The position numbers were made by a program, and so were the translations under genes. A model generated the notes under the pieces. The model had not been told where the DNA came from. It made no database searches and was given only the letters and a program-made list of their open reading frames with translations. DNA of 64,000 bases, from positions 1,302,001-1,366,000 of the forward strand of contig NW_017265139.1 of NCBI RefSeq assembly GCF_001638985.1, in the 5' to 3' direction. Positions 1 to 12,048 of this stretch are shown here, one piece after another. Each line of letters opens with the position of its first letter. The first letter of the stretch is position 1. This DNA comes from Phycomyces blakesleeanus NRRL 1555(-) (taxonomy: Eukaryota; Mucoromycota; Mucoromycetes; Mucorales; Phycomycetaceae).

Positions 1-1559
1 GTCTAAACTTAGAATAACTTTCTTGCACATTGTCACATCCACTGTAAAGCAGTCATTTATTAGGAAATTAGAAAAGGAGGATATATTTATTTGTTTTTCT
101 GTTCGGATCTTCCAAGTTCTCTAAGATACAATCTCTATGTGAGCTTTATATATATCAAAGTAAAAAGAGAAATATTAATAGTGAATATAGCTGCCTTTTG
201 CATCGATTGCCCATGCTCTCCACCGAACATGCTGAAAGTCCAACGTCAATATTCTCCAACAATCTTTGGATCATAGCCTTTAAATCCATTAAATTATTTA
301 TATCAACTCTTATTCAATATAACCCGGGGTTTAGAGCCCACCAAGCATGTTCAATTGGACTTAACTTTGTACTTCGTGTAGTATAGTATTCAAAACACTT
401 AACACCGTGACCATATTTCTACCACTTTGTATATGAGCCAGTATGACAACTGACGTCGTCTTTCTTGAAGGGCGAACTTGGTGTCATGTTTGTCAATCAG
501 ATTTTTAAAAAAAGAAAAAATGAAGGGAAGAAGTTCTGGGGAAAAATATTGGCGTACTCATCTTGGTTCACAGTGACCTCAATAAATGCAAATTATCTAA
601 AGCCATCGACCCAAAAACATATTTAACTCATCACTTTACCCTTTTTCCACTTGTTCCCCGAGACTATAGGCCCTTTCGCATACCCTATAGCAGTCTTCTT
701 CTTTTTCTAATAACTCGGGTGCCTCCAACGTTATACTCCAACTGCGAATCTATACTCATTAGACCAAGCTGCGTTCCTTTGTTGGCCATCTGTCAAATCG
801 ATGTGGTTTGTGGTCCATTCTAATAGTTTTTTTGCTTATATCTTTCAGTTAAAACCGGATTGTTGGCTATAATATACGAGCCAAATGCAAGATGCCCGAA
901 AGGACCGATTACAATAGTTTTACAGGCAATTATATCCATCTTATTCAGTACCAGTCTCAGATAATCATAGGAAGGAAATGAATCCTTTAGTACAATCTTC
1001 ACAAGATGTCTCTCATTTCTCTCGTTTTTTTTGTGTCCTTTTTTATCGAATTCGTAAAGGCATTGGTGATTTAGTTTTAGTAGATCTCTGAATAATACTT
1101 TGAGCAGTTGTCACACGCAACTTTACAGCGTTAAAGATTGGTAGTAATGGGATTATTTCCAGCTAAGCATAAGTAAATATCACATCTACATTTGATTTTA
1201 TCAGCTTCATCATAAGGATTACGTCTTTTTGTTGATGTAGATGCCATCTTAATGCCGGGATCGTTTAATACAAAGGGAAAGTAAAAAAAAGAACAATGGC
1301 ATGATTACAGTGTATTGTCACCATCTGTTTCACTTTGTCATTTATCGTCTTGGAACGTCTACTTTTTGGTCTTAATTACATGTAAAATAAATAAGTAAAA
1401 GTAATCGTCTGAAATTCAAGCTATTTTCGCATTGAAAAAAAAAAAAAAAGAAAAAAAAAATTGTAATTGGAATGTCTGAAATTCAACCGAAAAAAAAGTA
1501 GCCATCTCTTTGTTTCTGCCATTTTTTTTATTACTATAGACAGATAACATTCATTCACC
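1..1559. other. Left-edge intergenic stretch
   Basis: AT-rich DNA with no convincing gene. A CRE-like TGACGTC lies near 451-457 and homopurine runs near 1435-1460. The minus strand between about 1240 and 820 shows broken open frames, including a start at about 1243 followed by cysteine-containing peptide and a stop, and an open stretch at 1002-820. This could be a decayed mobile element, but I recognise no family motif. Confidence 0.4.
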
Positions 1560-3126
1560 ATGCAGGACATTCTTACTTTGATTACTAAAAATGTCTCATT
1601 CACACCGTATGATGTTGCTTGGATCCCAGCATCCACACGAGTATGCGCGATCGGTACAACAGAACGAGCAACTGGAAAGATCGCCATTTATACTATTCAG
1701 GACAACATGCTTTTTTTGGCAAATGAGGTGAATTTAAAGAGATATTAATATTAATATATATTAGCAACAGGCACATATATATATTTGAAAAAACACAATA
1801 CATTTTGTAGAGTATAGTAAGACTGAATAAATAAGAATTTCTTCCTTTTTATCTATATATAACATTAAATAGACAGAAACAGACACAGCTATTCGGTGTG
1901 GAACATTAGGAGCTGCTGATGCTCATACAAGACAATTGGCTACAGGTGATTTTGAAGGCCAATTACAACTGTGGTAAGTATCTTCTTTCTATTTGATGTT
2001 CTATGTAAAATAATAATAATTCCCCCCAATACAATATGTATTTATAGGGATACCCAACGTATGGAAATCCCGGTGGCTTCCGTAAAAGCACACGATACGT
2101 TAATTAATGCTATCGATGGTGCAGGTGGAGTCATATCACCTGGAGGTGCGCGGGAACTGGTTACAGGAGGAAGAGATGGTAAGGAAGGCTTGCTTATTTT
2201 ATTTTATTATATATATATAATATTGAAACATTAATAACCATCTTGCCAATATATATATTGGAAATACTATCATGTATAAAGGATTTGTCAAGGTTTGGGA
2301 TACTAGAGAACCTACAAAGCCTGTTTTCACCGTCCGTCCTCACCAAGAAACGTCTCCACAAGACGTTTGGTGTGTTGCGTTTGGTAAATTACAGTTATTT
2401 TAACCCCACAAAAACAAACTTGGAATTTCTAATATGTTTTGTTTTGTTTTACCTAGGTAACATTGACAATGGTACACAACGACTAGTGGCAGTCGGATAT
2501 GCCAATGGTGATATTAAGCTCTTTGATTTAACCGCGTCAAAATATATCTGGGAGACGCATGTGAATGAAGGCGTAAGCATTTTTGAGCAACCAAAACAAA
2601 AACAAAATAAATAAGAAATGTATTTATTTGTATGGACTTCAATTGACAAACAATATCTATTTTGGCTTCAAGGTTTGCTCAATCGAATTCTCTACTACTC
2701 CCTGGGATCAATTGACAGTCAGTACACTTGGCGGGCTCTATGTTCTTCGTCTTTCAACCGGAAAATCCACAAAATTAAATGTAAAGCACTACTGGCCTTA
2801 ATTTTGTATCTAGGTTGATAAAACTATTAACAAACCTTTTTATTACATTTCTATCCTGAACATGTGTATGACTCATAAACAAGACCCCAGTCGATGTTAC
2901 CTTTTGGTCTGCTTGCCACTGCCCTCAGGTCCCTGATCTCTTGGCTGTAGCAGGTGGAGACGGTGAATTGCGCCTGTGGAAAGGAGGCGAAAATTCACCA
3001 GCAGCTACAACATCAGTATCCAAACATCCTATTGTGTCGTTGGATTGGAACAGAGACAAGAAAGGATTGTTTGTATGTAGCTCGTTTGACCAAACCTTGA
3101 GATTAGGTTTGGTTCGAGGTATTTAA
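1560..3126 (+). CDS. WDR92/Monad-like WD40 protein (DNAAF10 family)
   Basis: Model join(1560..1727,1873..1973,2048..2178,2282..2383,2457..2572,2673..2780,2884..3126), 322 aa, all junctions in frame. WD40 protein resembling WDR92 along its whole length: an N-terminal first blade, then family-like stretches such as INAIDGAGG, VTGGRDG, GYANGDIKLFDL, AGGDGELRLW, and a near-diagnostic C-terminus, SLDWNRDKKGLFVCSSFDQT. In animals and algae WDR92 works with R2TP/prefoldin-like co-chaperones in preassembling axonemal dyneins, and is generally linked to ciliated lineages. A fungus without flagella would need a different client, probably a general co-chaperone role (inference). The last exon starts after an AAG acceptor at 2883; an alternative acceptor at 2928 would drop 15 codons that align with the family, so I prefer the longer exon. 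It converges on the perilipin-like gene with a 186-bp gap. Confidence 0.8.
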
Positions 3127-3312
3127 TATAAGCAGAAACAATAGAAATAACTTTATATATATATATATATATAAATATAAATAAACATTTATATATATAT
3201 ATATATATATGGGTATATGTAAATGAACGAGTGAATGAGTGAATGGGTGTGCTGAAATGATAAAATATGATGTAGTATATATGTATATTATAAACTTTTC
3301 GTTCTCTCTCTC

Positions 3313-4374
3313 TCATTGAACTGGTGTACATGTTGGCTCAAAATGTCCCATACGATTCAATAATTCTATCCACATCTCTCTCTTTCTATGCTGGACTGCA
3401 AGCCTATATAGCTCCACTCGTTCTTGTAGATAGTCGGCAGACTGATTCAAAAGAGGAATCATAATACGTGTCTGAGTTAGCAAGACCAAGTTCCGTCCTT
3501 TCTCTAGTAGCGATACATCTGATCTTTCAATTTCTTGGCGTAGTGCTGTGCTCTCACCCTGCACAGTTGTCAACACCACCTGCATATAAGGTGCTTTAAA
3601 AATATCAGATGCATAATTATACAGGCCGTTTTTAACAGACAAGAGCGGCAAGAATAGAGTCAGACCAGGTTCACACACCCTTTGTTCTAGGCGTGGTAAA
3701 ATTGTGGTGACCATGTGCTGGATTCGGACTAAACGAGGCTCGTCCGAGGCCTGGTGGTTAGGCTCCTTTTCCGGAAGATAGTGATCGATTGTAGTCTCTA
3801 CAGTTCCGAGTAGACTATCCAGCTGTTGTTGTGGAATCAGCAGGGTCTGTATTGTGTCAAAGGTATCCAATACTCTTTCCTTAATTTCGAGCGATTCAAA
3901 AGACTCTACAAGATCTTGAGTGGGTGCATTGACCAGCGGAAATGCCTGTTCTATATCATCCAGTAAGCTATGGCCAAATTCATTTATATGCTCCCATGTA
4001 CTGTTGAGAGGCCAATCCGCGCGGCTACACATTGTTGAAACTGTTTTTTCGGCCTGAATTAGAGCCATTCGCCCAAGAGAATATTTATTCACAACGCCAA
4101 GGGTGGTGTTTAGACTATCCTTGATGATAGGAATGGACCCGAACCGAGCAAGAAAGCTACTTGTACGCGTTGGTTTATTTTCAACAACACATTCTTCTTC
4201 ACGTCTTTTTGAAACAGAGTCTTGAGGAGACCAAGGGATCTTTGAATCCCTACTGAGGTGTGTCTCTTTGTATTCGTCTTCTGTATATAAATAGATTCCT
4301 TAGGATGAAATGATGATAATTTGGTTTGTGTAGGGGTTAAAGTATTTACCTGATGAATAGTCTTGATAACGCAT
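3313..4374 (-). CDS. Perilipin-like lipid-droplet protein
   Basis: Model complement(join(3313..4280,4350..4374)), 330 aa. A short first exon (MRYQDYSS) joins a long second exon in phase. The ATG at 4374 is chosen because the frame is open upstream of the internal GTG at 4092 and runs through the splice. The protein has a perilipin (PAT) pattern: SIPIIKDSLNTTLGVVNKYS followed by an amphipathic AEKTV segment, then a DDIEQAFPLVNAPTQDLV block like the D-x-I-E...P-L-x-N-x-P-T core of animal perilipins, and a long helical C-terminal half. There is no signal peptide or TM segment, as expected for a protein that binds the droplet surface through amphipathic helices. Opi1-like regulators share part of this pattern, but I see no leucine zipper. 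Known family role: coating lipid droplets and limiting lipase access. Confidence 0.65.
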
Positions 4375-4858
4375 TTAGTATACTTGATTGCAGAGGGTTT
4401 TTCTTCTTAATTTTTGTTTAGCTTTAGGGATCAGGAAGTCAACGAATACGAAGGCTCAATTGGAAATATAAGTAAAAGCAAAGTGCAGATAAAATGAAGA
4501 GAACTGTAAGCATAAATACAAGTATATATATATACGGGTTTATTTATCTATTAAGCTTCTAATTTTCCCCACACTCAATGTATGGGGAAACAAGCTAACA
4601 ACCCCAAATCTAGGTAAGGCAATATTTTATAGTGATTAGCATACACAGGTCTCTTGATCCAGGAATAAATATTTTATTTTATTATTTTATTATTTTATTA
4701 TTTTATTATTTATTTATTTTTTTGAATGTAACCCGCCCCCTTGCTTCAAAAAGTGTCATTTGTTGTTGTTACTGTGTAGAAGCCCTTTTTTTCATTTCAT
4801 CTTGTTTTCTACTTTCCAAACCCGGGAGACTCTTTATATATATATATATATATATATA
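4375..4858. other. Intergenic between perilipin-like and SEC24 genes
   Basis: Upstream region of the perilipin-like gene and downstream region of SEC24. It contains an ATTTT/TATTTT repeat (about 4674-4715) and a (TA)n tract (4836-4859) that abuts the SEC24 stop codon. No gene seen. Confidence 0.5.
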
Positions 4859-7800
4859 TTAGTAACGATAGGCCCAGTAAGAAGCAGAGGATACGATCGC
4901 TTCCTGTTTATCTTTCTCAAGCTACAGCATTTAATTAATTAGCAAAGAAGAACATTAGTTTATTATTCACTCGCTCATTCGTTACGTTGAAAAATTGTCC
5001 AAAAAACAATGTATATATTTTACTTACCTCACTTAGGACTTGTCTGTGGATTAAACAGAGATAATCTACATAACTCATTTGGCCATACGTTTCATCTTCT
5101 ACCATAGTCTTTACAAATTCCTGTTCAGAATCCAAACCCTGTCTAATTATATAAAGGCGAGCCTTTTCTGGCGAAGTTGAATAGTCATTATCCAGACATT
5201 CGCAAAGTTGGCGGGAAAGTGTATTGTCTAGAGCGGGAATTTGAGTCTATAAAACGTATAAAAAATAAATAAATAAATAAAAAAGCCAAAAACATAAACA
5301 TAAACATAAACATAAACATAAACAAGGTGTAACGTGTTTGAGATACTCCAAACAAAACAAGTGCAAACAAGAAGGGTTACCATGCAAGAATCAATATGAT
5401 CCGATTGAGTGACACCAAAGACATTTTGAAGGAGTTCAGGTGTAGCATGTTGCCCAATCCATAAGAAAGTGTAAATATGACTCTCTAGTAAAATTATAGA
5501 TAAACGTACGTAAAGTTGAATGCTCAAGGAATACCAACAAAATCAGTTAAATAGAGTAACTTACCGATCAAATAAATGCCGGAACTTGATAGACGGCTGT
5601 ATGACAGTCTCTCCATAGGAGTCACATTTACATTATCCTGTTGGTATATTAAATATACATATACATGTACTTATATATATATATATATTGTTCTTCTTTA
5701 CCTGTACTAACATCTCATGTACTTTAATCATTCTGGGGTAGATCCATTTGATAGTCTCTGCGATTGATGCTGACTTGATAGCCCGCATGGTATATACTCG
5801 TACATCACTCGTTACATTGGGATCTATAAGATATTTTTATGTGGTTCAAAATTAATTTTCAATTCAATCAACACACAAAACAAAAAGAAAGAAAGAAAGA
5901 AAGAAAGAAAGAAACTTACCCCTGCGTAACAAGGCACTCTTCTTTAGACAAAGGGTATATATAGGAAGTACTTTAAACGAGTCCGGAAGTACCAGCTGTC
6001 CAGGAGATGATGATGCAGCACAATATTTGCGATAAGCCGTCAATATCTTAACACATTGAACATCGAGATCTAAGTTGATCTCATTCAACGATCGCTTTGT
6101 TGCTTGAGAAATAACTAAGCAAAGAAAAAAATAAAAACATACGATTTTCAATATCTTAATTATGAGCGAGATACACACCTACTTTTCTTTGATATCAAAC
6201 TCAAAGACACTTCAACATCTGCGTGCTTGAATATACTATGCATTGAGCCGGTAACTGGCAAACACAGAGTGTGAACTCGTACACGCCTCAGTCCACTGGT
6301 AGTGGTGTAAAGAAGAGCACATTGGAAGTACAGTTCTTCGGTATCTTTTAGTCTAGCATCGTACTTCAAAGAGAATCCAATAGAACTATCGGCATCAATG
6401 CCTGCCAGTTCAATGTCCGTTGCATTTTGCATATCAAAGTTTCCATACTGATCCTCAATAGAAATGCCTATTTGTATTTTTTGTGTACACACATATATAT
6501 ACAAGCAATTAAGATCATATCGCATTAATAGACACACACACACAACAGAGCCCTAACTTACCATTGGAGCACCGAACACGCAAAGCTGCATTGTATCCCT
6601 GTTCACGCTTTAAGCTACGCTCCAGTGAATGGACCAAGGCACCATGTTGCGAGGAATCAAAGTTTGGATAAAAATGAGTATCACCACCCGTCAGAGCAGG
6701 TAAAACGCCTTCAGATCATTTGTGTTATTAATATTAATATTATGATAATTTTGAAAGAAAAAATGGGTTAGTAATAACTACTTACCCAAAGTACTGAGAT
6801 CCATAATCGTATTCTGAGGGAATAACCAAAGATCAACGCACACACCACTCTGAACACATTCTTTTCCAATTGTGGTGTAAAAAGGGTTCTGGGGTAAAAA
6901 TAACTGTTTTTCTTTATCGGTGCCATACAGCTTCTGGTCTTCACGACCCTTTAGTGCCCCTGGGCCAAGAGTGGGTAGCAAGCTTTGAAATATATGGACC
7001 TTTCCACCAGTTTCTTTCTATTTAAGTAATAACATCCGTGTTAAATAAATAAGTAAATAAATAAAGGGTCTATGTGGCAGATGATATATATAATTTTTTT
7101 AAAGAAAAAAGTTACCAAAGCTAAAAGGGAGCCCTGGACAGCAGATCCCATAGTTGCAACAGTGGCTCTGTTGTTGGTGTGTATGCTAGGCAGGAGTCGC
7201 AGGAGATCCTCGATAACTCTCTTGGATGCCACTGGATCAACAAGAAACCCTTCTGACAAGGGCAAGAATATATCATTGACATCCGACACCACCATCATCT
7301 GTGCCTGTTCTAGTTCAGCCTGCAAATTTTATACATCCTGATCAGAATGGTAATAACAGAAGGTGATTATAAAAGCATCCAGATAACCCTACTTGCCTTG
7401 ATATTGTAGAAGCACACAGAACTATCAAATGTCAAGATAGCAACCTTTGTCTCCTTGTCCAGTCCGGATCCTTCATACAGGATGCCCTGGATTGCAGAGC
7501 ACACACTTTCCACCATTCCACTCTTAACTGCACTCCAGGAAACATCAATTGCAAAAACTAAAGAAACGGGCGCTGGTTTGCGTGTCCAGTACTCTTCCGG
7601 AACATCAAACTCGACGGATCCCAGTTGTAATTCGGGTCGAAATTCAATATCGGTTCGCCAACCTGTCATATCCAAGTGGCAGAAATAATCACTAGGAACT
7701 ACATACGTTCAATATGTACACATCATAGATAAGAGATTAATGTATGTCCATAATTTATATACAGCAAAATAAAATAACAAAGAACATCGCCTTTTATCTT

Positions 7801-8972
7801 TCTTCTTCTTTCTTCTTTACCTTCATTATCAAATCCACATAAATTACACATAAATTTACGACCGCCATCCACAAATCGACACCATGGGTTAATGTAGCCT
7901 TTACATCTCTGGCATCGAACTGGACCCTCTGCACTAGTTGAAGCCAGCGGAACTTGTACGTCCGCTTGGTGTAAATCAGCCAATGGCTGGACTATAAGGC
8001 CCAAGGGCAATCCGGAATCGTTCCACAAATCGTAAGACACTGGTATTTCGCGTAAGGTACTTCTCATAAACCGTGGATTGCAGTTTCCTTGATCAATTGC
8101 CCGGAAGTTTGTTGTGCTTAAGGGCATAACATCTTTGGAGCAAGTACCATACTCTTGGTCGCGATATATATTTTGGTTTTGAGCTTGTACTTGGACAGGA
8201 GAAGGGATCTGATCTGGATCAATTTTCGGTCTTGGAGTATTCGATACTGGTGCAGCTGCAGGAAAAGGCGATATTGGTTGCGGTTGCTGTTGCTGTTGCA
8301 GTTGCAGTTGGGGTTGGGGTTGGGGTTGTGGTTGCTGTTGCTGTTGATATTGCTGATGCTGCTGCTGTTGTTGCTGCTGTTGCTGCTGTTGCTGCTGTTG
8401 CTGCTGTTGTTGCTGTTGGGTAGGTTGTGGATATTGATTATTAGGAAGAGAAGAAATAGTGTCAGTAGGTGCATAGGCACGTCGAGCGCGACCTGCTTTG
8501 TGGGAGGAATCTTTATGATGTCGTATATCCATAGAGGCCATAGGAGTTACGAGATCTGGCTGAGGACTAGTTAAATGTTGAGGTTGTTGAGGCTGTTGAG
8601 GTTGCTGATATATTGGTCGAGGTTGTTCTGGATTCCAATTGGGTCTTGGAGATACCTGCCCTGGAGGGCGCTGGTATTCTCCAGGATGTCCAGGATGTCC
8701 AGGATTTCCAGGATGTTGAACAGCTATTATTTGATAATCGTACTAATTAGTATTGGTCTATTATATCTGCCTCTTGGAAAAATGGGGATGATTTTCTTTA
8801 ATGATTTACTTGGTCGGACAGGGCCATGGGCAAGAGGTGGTCGTGCACTGTTCACCGGAAAAGGTCTTGCTTGGTAAGGTAAGGGTCTGAATGGCCCATG
8901 AGGTTGATTAGTTGGTTGCCCCGGATAGAATGCCTGTTGATTCTGCTGATCCGTGGATGGATGACCAGACAT
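4859..8972 (-). CDS. SEC24: COPII coat subunit Sec24 (Sec24C/D, Sfb3/Lst1 type)
   Basis: Thirteen exons: complement(join(4859..4921,5028..5246,5381..5484,5565..5637,5702..5823,5920..6114,6183..6467,6562..6708,6786..7017,7116..7319,7397..7698,7821..8723,8810..8972)), 1003 aa. Cargo-binding subunit of the COPII inner coat that selects cargo at ER exit sites with Sec23. Domains in order: Pro/Gln-rich disordered N-terminus with a polyQ run; zinc finger CQRCKGYINPWC...CNLC near residues 325-350; trunk beginning SLVFAIDVS; beta-sandwich and helical domains; C-terminal gelsolin-like repeat (FLWIGQHA). The stretches TDKEKQLFLPQNPFYTTIGK and MVVSDVNDIFLPL match the Sec24C/D branch better than Sec24A/B. 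The intron between exons 3 and 4 (counting from the 5' end) has a GC donor (7396-7395, GCAAGT). The last exon is 63 nt and ends beside a TA repeat. Confidence 0.92.
8339..8418. repeat. CAG/CAA tract coding for polyglutamine in SEC24
   Basis: Imperfect trinucleotide tract on the minus strand giving a run of about 20 Gln interrupted by His/Tyr, followed by alternating Gln-Pro and Gln-Leu repeats (8270-8340). It lies in the disordered N-terminal part of Sec24, outside conserved domains. Confidence 0.9.
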
Positions 8973-9361
8973 TGATAATCGTGTATGATGATAGTAAATA
9001 AAAAAGAAATCAAAATTCACTTGTTTAAAGATTGGCGGGGTTTGTCGTGTATTAAATCATTTCATATGAGGAAAAATTAAAGGGAAGAAAAAAAAAAGCA
9101 TGGCGTCCAGCCAATAATCTTTAATTTCAAATTTGCTCCCAGTGATGTGGAGAGATAGATAGAGCAAAGACAAAAAAAATAAATTAAAGAAGGGTCTGCT
9201 GGGAATTGAAACCACGACATGAAAATTACCTTCAGTATAAATAAATGAATATAAAAAAAAAATCATACATAATTTTTTATATGTAAAATAAATAAATAAT
9301 AAAACAACGAAAAAAAGTCTATTATTTTCATTGATTTTCTACTGTTTATTTTCATAATACC
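8973..9361. promoter_or_regulatory. Divergent promoter between SEC24 and HEL2
   Basis: 389 bp separate the two divergent start codons. AT-rich with poly-A/T runs. No motif stands out beyond these; likely shared regulatory DNA by position. Confidence 0.4.
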
Positions 9362-11931
9362 ATGTCGGACACTCAGCGTTTTTACATGCGAGACATTAAA
9401 GAAGGGCTAAAGACTGTTGATACAAATAACACAACGAGCGAGTCGTCCGATGAAGAAGACGAAGAAGTGTGCTTTATCTGCACAGAGCCCATAATGACCT
9501 ATGCAGTCTCTGAATGCGACCATCGAACTTGCCACCTTTGCGCTCTTCGTCTTCGTTCGCTATACAAGACCCGCAATTGTGCTTACTGCAAAGTAAATTA
9601 AGGCTATTATAATAATACTATATATATATTTTTATATTTATTTTTTTTTCCTTTATTTCTCTGGCGATCAACCATCATAGACTGAACAAAGAACAGTTAT
9701 CTTTACTCACGATCCCGAAAAACCTTTCTCCAGCTACACCCCAGAAGATACACCTTTTGTAGATAAAAATTATGATATTCTTTTCGAAGACGAGACGATG
9801 TATAAAGATACCATGGTTCTTCTTGACTACAACTGTCCTGAACCAACATGCAGCCAAAAATTTAATGATTACCCTCAACTCAAACAACATGTCCAGTCCG
9901 CTCACGGCCGTATGCTCTGGTGAGCTATATACAAAAATTTACCAACTTCCAACTAAACTGATATATATATATGGGTGTCTTACTATAAATTTCTGTAGTG
10001 ATTTGTGTGTCGAGCATAAGAAAATTTTCCCACATGAACATGTTCTCTATACATCTGCTCAACTCGGCCACCACTACCGTTACGGTGATGAATCCAGTCA
10101 AGATGCTGGTTTCAAAGGTCACCCTGAATGCCAGTTCTGCTCAATCCACTTCTATGGAGATGATGAGCTGTTTGCCCATTGTAGAGATAAGCACGAGCAA
10201 TGTCACATTTGTGTGAAACGTGGACGTCGCCACGAGTATTATGCAGATTATGATGGCTTGGTAAGTTTGTATATCAGCAGAAAGATAATTAGAAAGAAAG
10301 ATAAATAGGTACAGTGATTTTATTTACTTATCATGCTCCCGGTGAACTTCTTCTTTTCTATGTAAATTCCAGGAAATGCACTTTAAAGATGAACATTATT
10401 TGTGCCTCCAGAGATCATGTCTCGAGAAGAAGTTTGTGGTATTTGACACAGCTTTGGATCTCAAAGCACACGATGTAGAAGAACATAGTGGATCTCGCAA
10501 GGTTGATATCATTCAATTTGATTATCATAGTAACAACAACCGACACCACAATAGAAATGGACAGCAAGGATCACACCAGAGTCCCCGTCAGCAAAATAGA
10601 CAACATCACAACAACCACACAAATAATACCGCCCGTAATAGTGATAATAGTAATAGTAATAATAGTAATAATAATAGCAGACCAAATGTCCAAGAGAATC
10701 AACAACAAAAGAACCAAGAACATGTGAAGAAAGAAACCAAGAAACCGTCCTCTACTACTTCATCGGCTTCTTCTTCTACTACGACAGCTAATGTATTACC
10801 GCCCGGCGCAAACTTCAAGACAAAGCAAAAGGATAAAGCATTGATGAACAAACCAGCTAACTTTGGCAGCTTAACAGAGCAAACTGCCGCAGCATCCTCC
10901 GCAAGTAGCTCTACAGCCGATCCTGCTACAGTAAAACGACACACCGAGTTTTTAGAAAGGATCAAGACGATGTTAAAATCAGCGGAAAAAGTAAACCAAT
11001 TCCGTAAATTGACAACTGCATACCGCAGTTCTTCGATGGATGTAGATCTTTATGTTTCCAATCTTTCCGATCTGTGTGGCAGAAATCCAGAGAATCTGTC
11101 ACACATACTGCTGGGAGTTGAGGATCTTATGGATAGCAAAGAGAAAAAAAGAGAAATTGCACATGCATGGCGTATTCGACAAGCTTCTGTAGGTTTTTTA
11201 CGTTATCAAACAGGCAAAGTAAAAGCCCTGAACTCACAACGCTTTTTCCTTTCTTTTACATATTTGTAGACATCCAATTTCCCCACACTCCCTACGGCCA
11301 GTAATCGACAAGATTCTGTAGGTCTTTATGATATCAAATAGGGAAAAAAAAACAATAAGAACCCTGAACTCACAATGTTTCTCTTTCTATATCTGTGTAG
11401 GCATCTCAATTCCCCATGCTCCCTATGGCGAGTAGTCGCCCACAACCACAGAGTAAATCACCAGCACCGCGTGTATTGGTGATTAAGAGCAAGGGGAAGG
11501 CTCGTGCTAAACAGCCGGCCAATTCGCCCAAAGCAGCCTGGGAAAATATAGCACCTGCTGCGGCTAAAGAGAAAAGTAATAGATCACCAGGAATAAGTGA
11601 AAACAGACCTCCAAGCATTCCTCATTCTGAACCTAAACCAATGGATACATATCGCCCTGCCCGAGTTACGGCAGCACCCTTGGTATCACCCGAGAATACT
11701 TCTCGACCATCAAAGAAAGTAGGTCGTAATGGACATGCATCAGATGCATTCCCATCGTTGCCTGTAGCAGCACCAAAACACCCAGTGCTTGTCCAGATGA
11801 GGCGTAATAATAGCAACCCAAGTACACCTTGGGGATCTGACCGAGAAAGCGAGAATGAAGCACCAGTCGAAAAAACATCCAACAAAAAAGGAAAAAAGGG
11901 TAAACAGGTCCTGTTCCGTGTAGGTCTCTAG
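9362..11931 (+). CDS. HEL2: Hel2/ZNF598-type RING E3 ubiquitin ligase (ribosome quality control)
   Basis: Model join(9362..9592,9681..9919,9999..10260,10373..11188,11270..11317,11401..11931), 708 aa. Sensor of collided ribosomes that ubiquitinates small-subunit proteins. RING finger at residues about 37-76 (CFICTEPI...CDHRTCHLC...CAYC), then a chain of C2H2-type fingers (CPEPTCSQKFNDYPQLKQH; CQFCSIHFYGDDELFAHC; CLQRSC...LKAH) as in ZNF598/Hel2. A low-complexity His/Asn/Ser region (10530-10700) and a C-terminal KKGKKGKQVLFRVGL motif also fit the family. The junction CTG-TG|T GAT restores a Cys (CDLCVEH). Exon 5 (48 nt) and the flanking introns come from a tandem duplication that also repeats the conserved FP-x-LP motif: FPTLP in exon 5 and FPMLP in exon 6, with a third copy, FPSLP, further on. 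Convergent with the F-box gene, 117-bp gap. Confidence 0.9.
11177..11436 (+). repeat. Tandem duplication of an exon-intron-exon unit in HEL2
   Basis: Copy 1 is 11177-11305 and copy 2 is 11306-11436, about 130 bp each. Both contain CGACAAG-TTCT|GTAGGT, an intron with the shared phrase CCCTGAACTCACAA, a TGTAG/TGTGTAG acceptor, and a CAATTCCCC...CTCCCTA exon segment. Introns are 81 and 83 nt, both phase 0, so the duplication adds 16 codons. Confidence 0.85.
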
Positions 11932-12048
11932 AATCCATACATGATAAACAACACTGCATGCAACTTTTCATTTGTCTCTTTCTTTCTTTCTTTCTTTTTT
12001 CTTTTCTTTCCCTATTTGGTTTGATTTGTAAAAGCATAGCTCTAATTC

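Noticed and set aside
3313..4092. Start of the perilipin-like gene at the internal GTG
   Set aside because: Frame is open upstream and a short first exon with ATG splices in phase at 4350/4280.
8155..8574. Plus-strand leucine/valine-rich open frames over SEC24
   Set aside because: They are the complement of the CAG/CAA polyglutamine-coding tract of SEC24.
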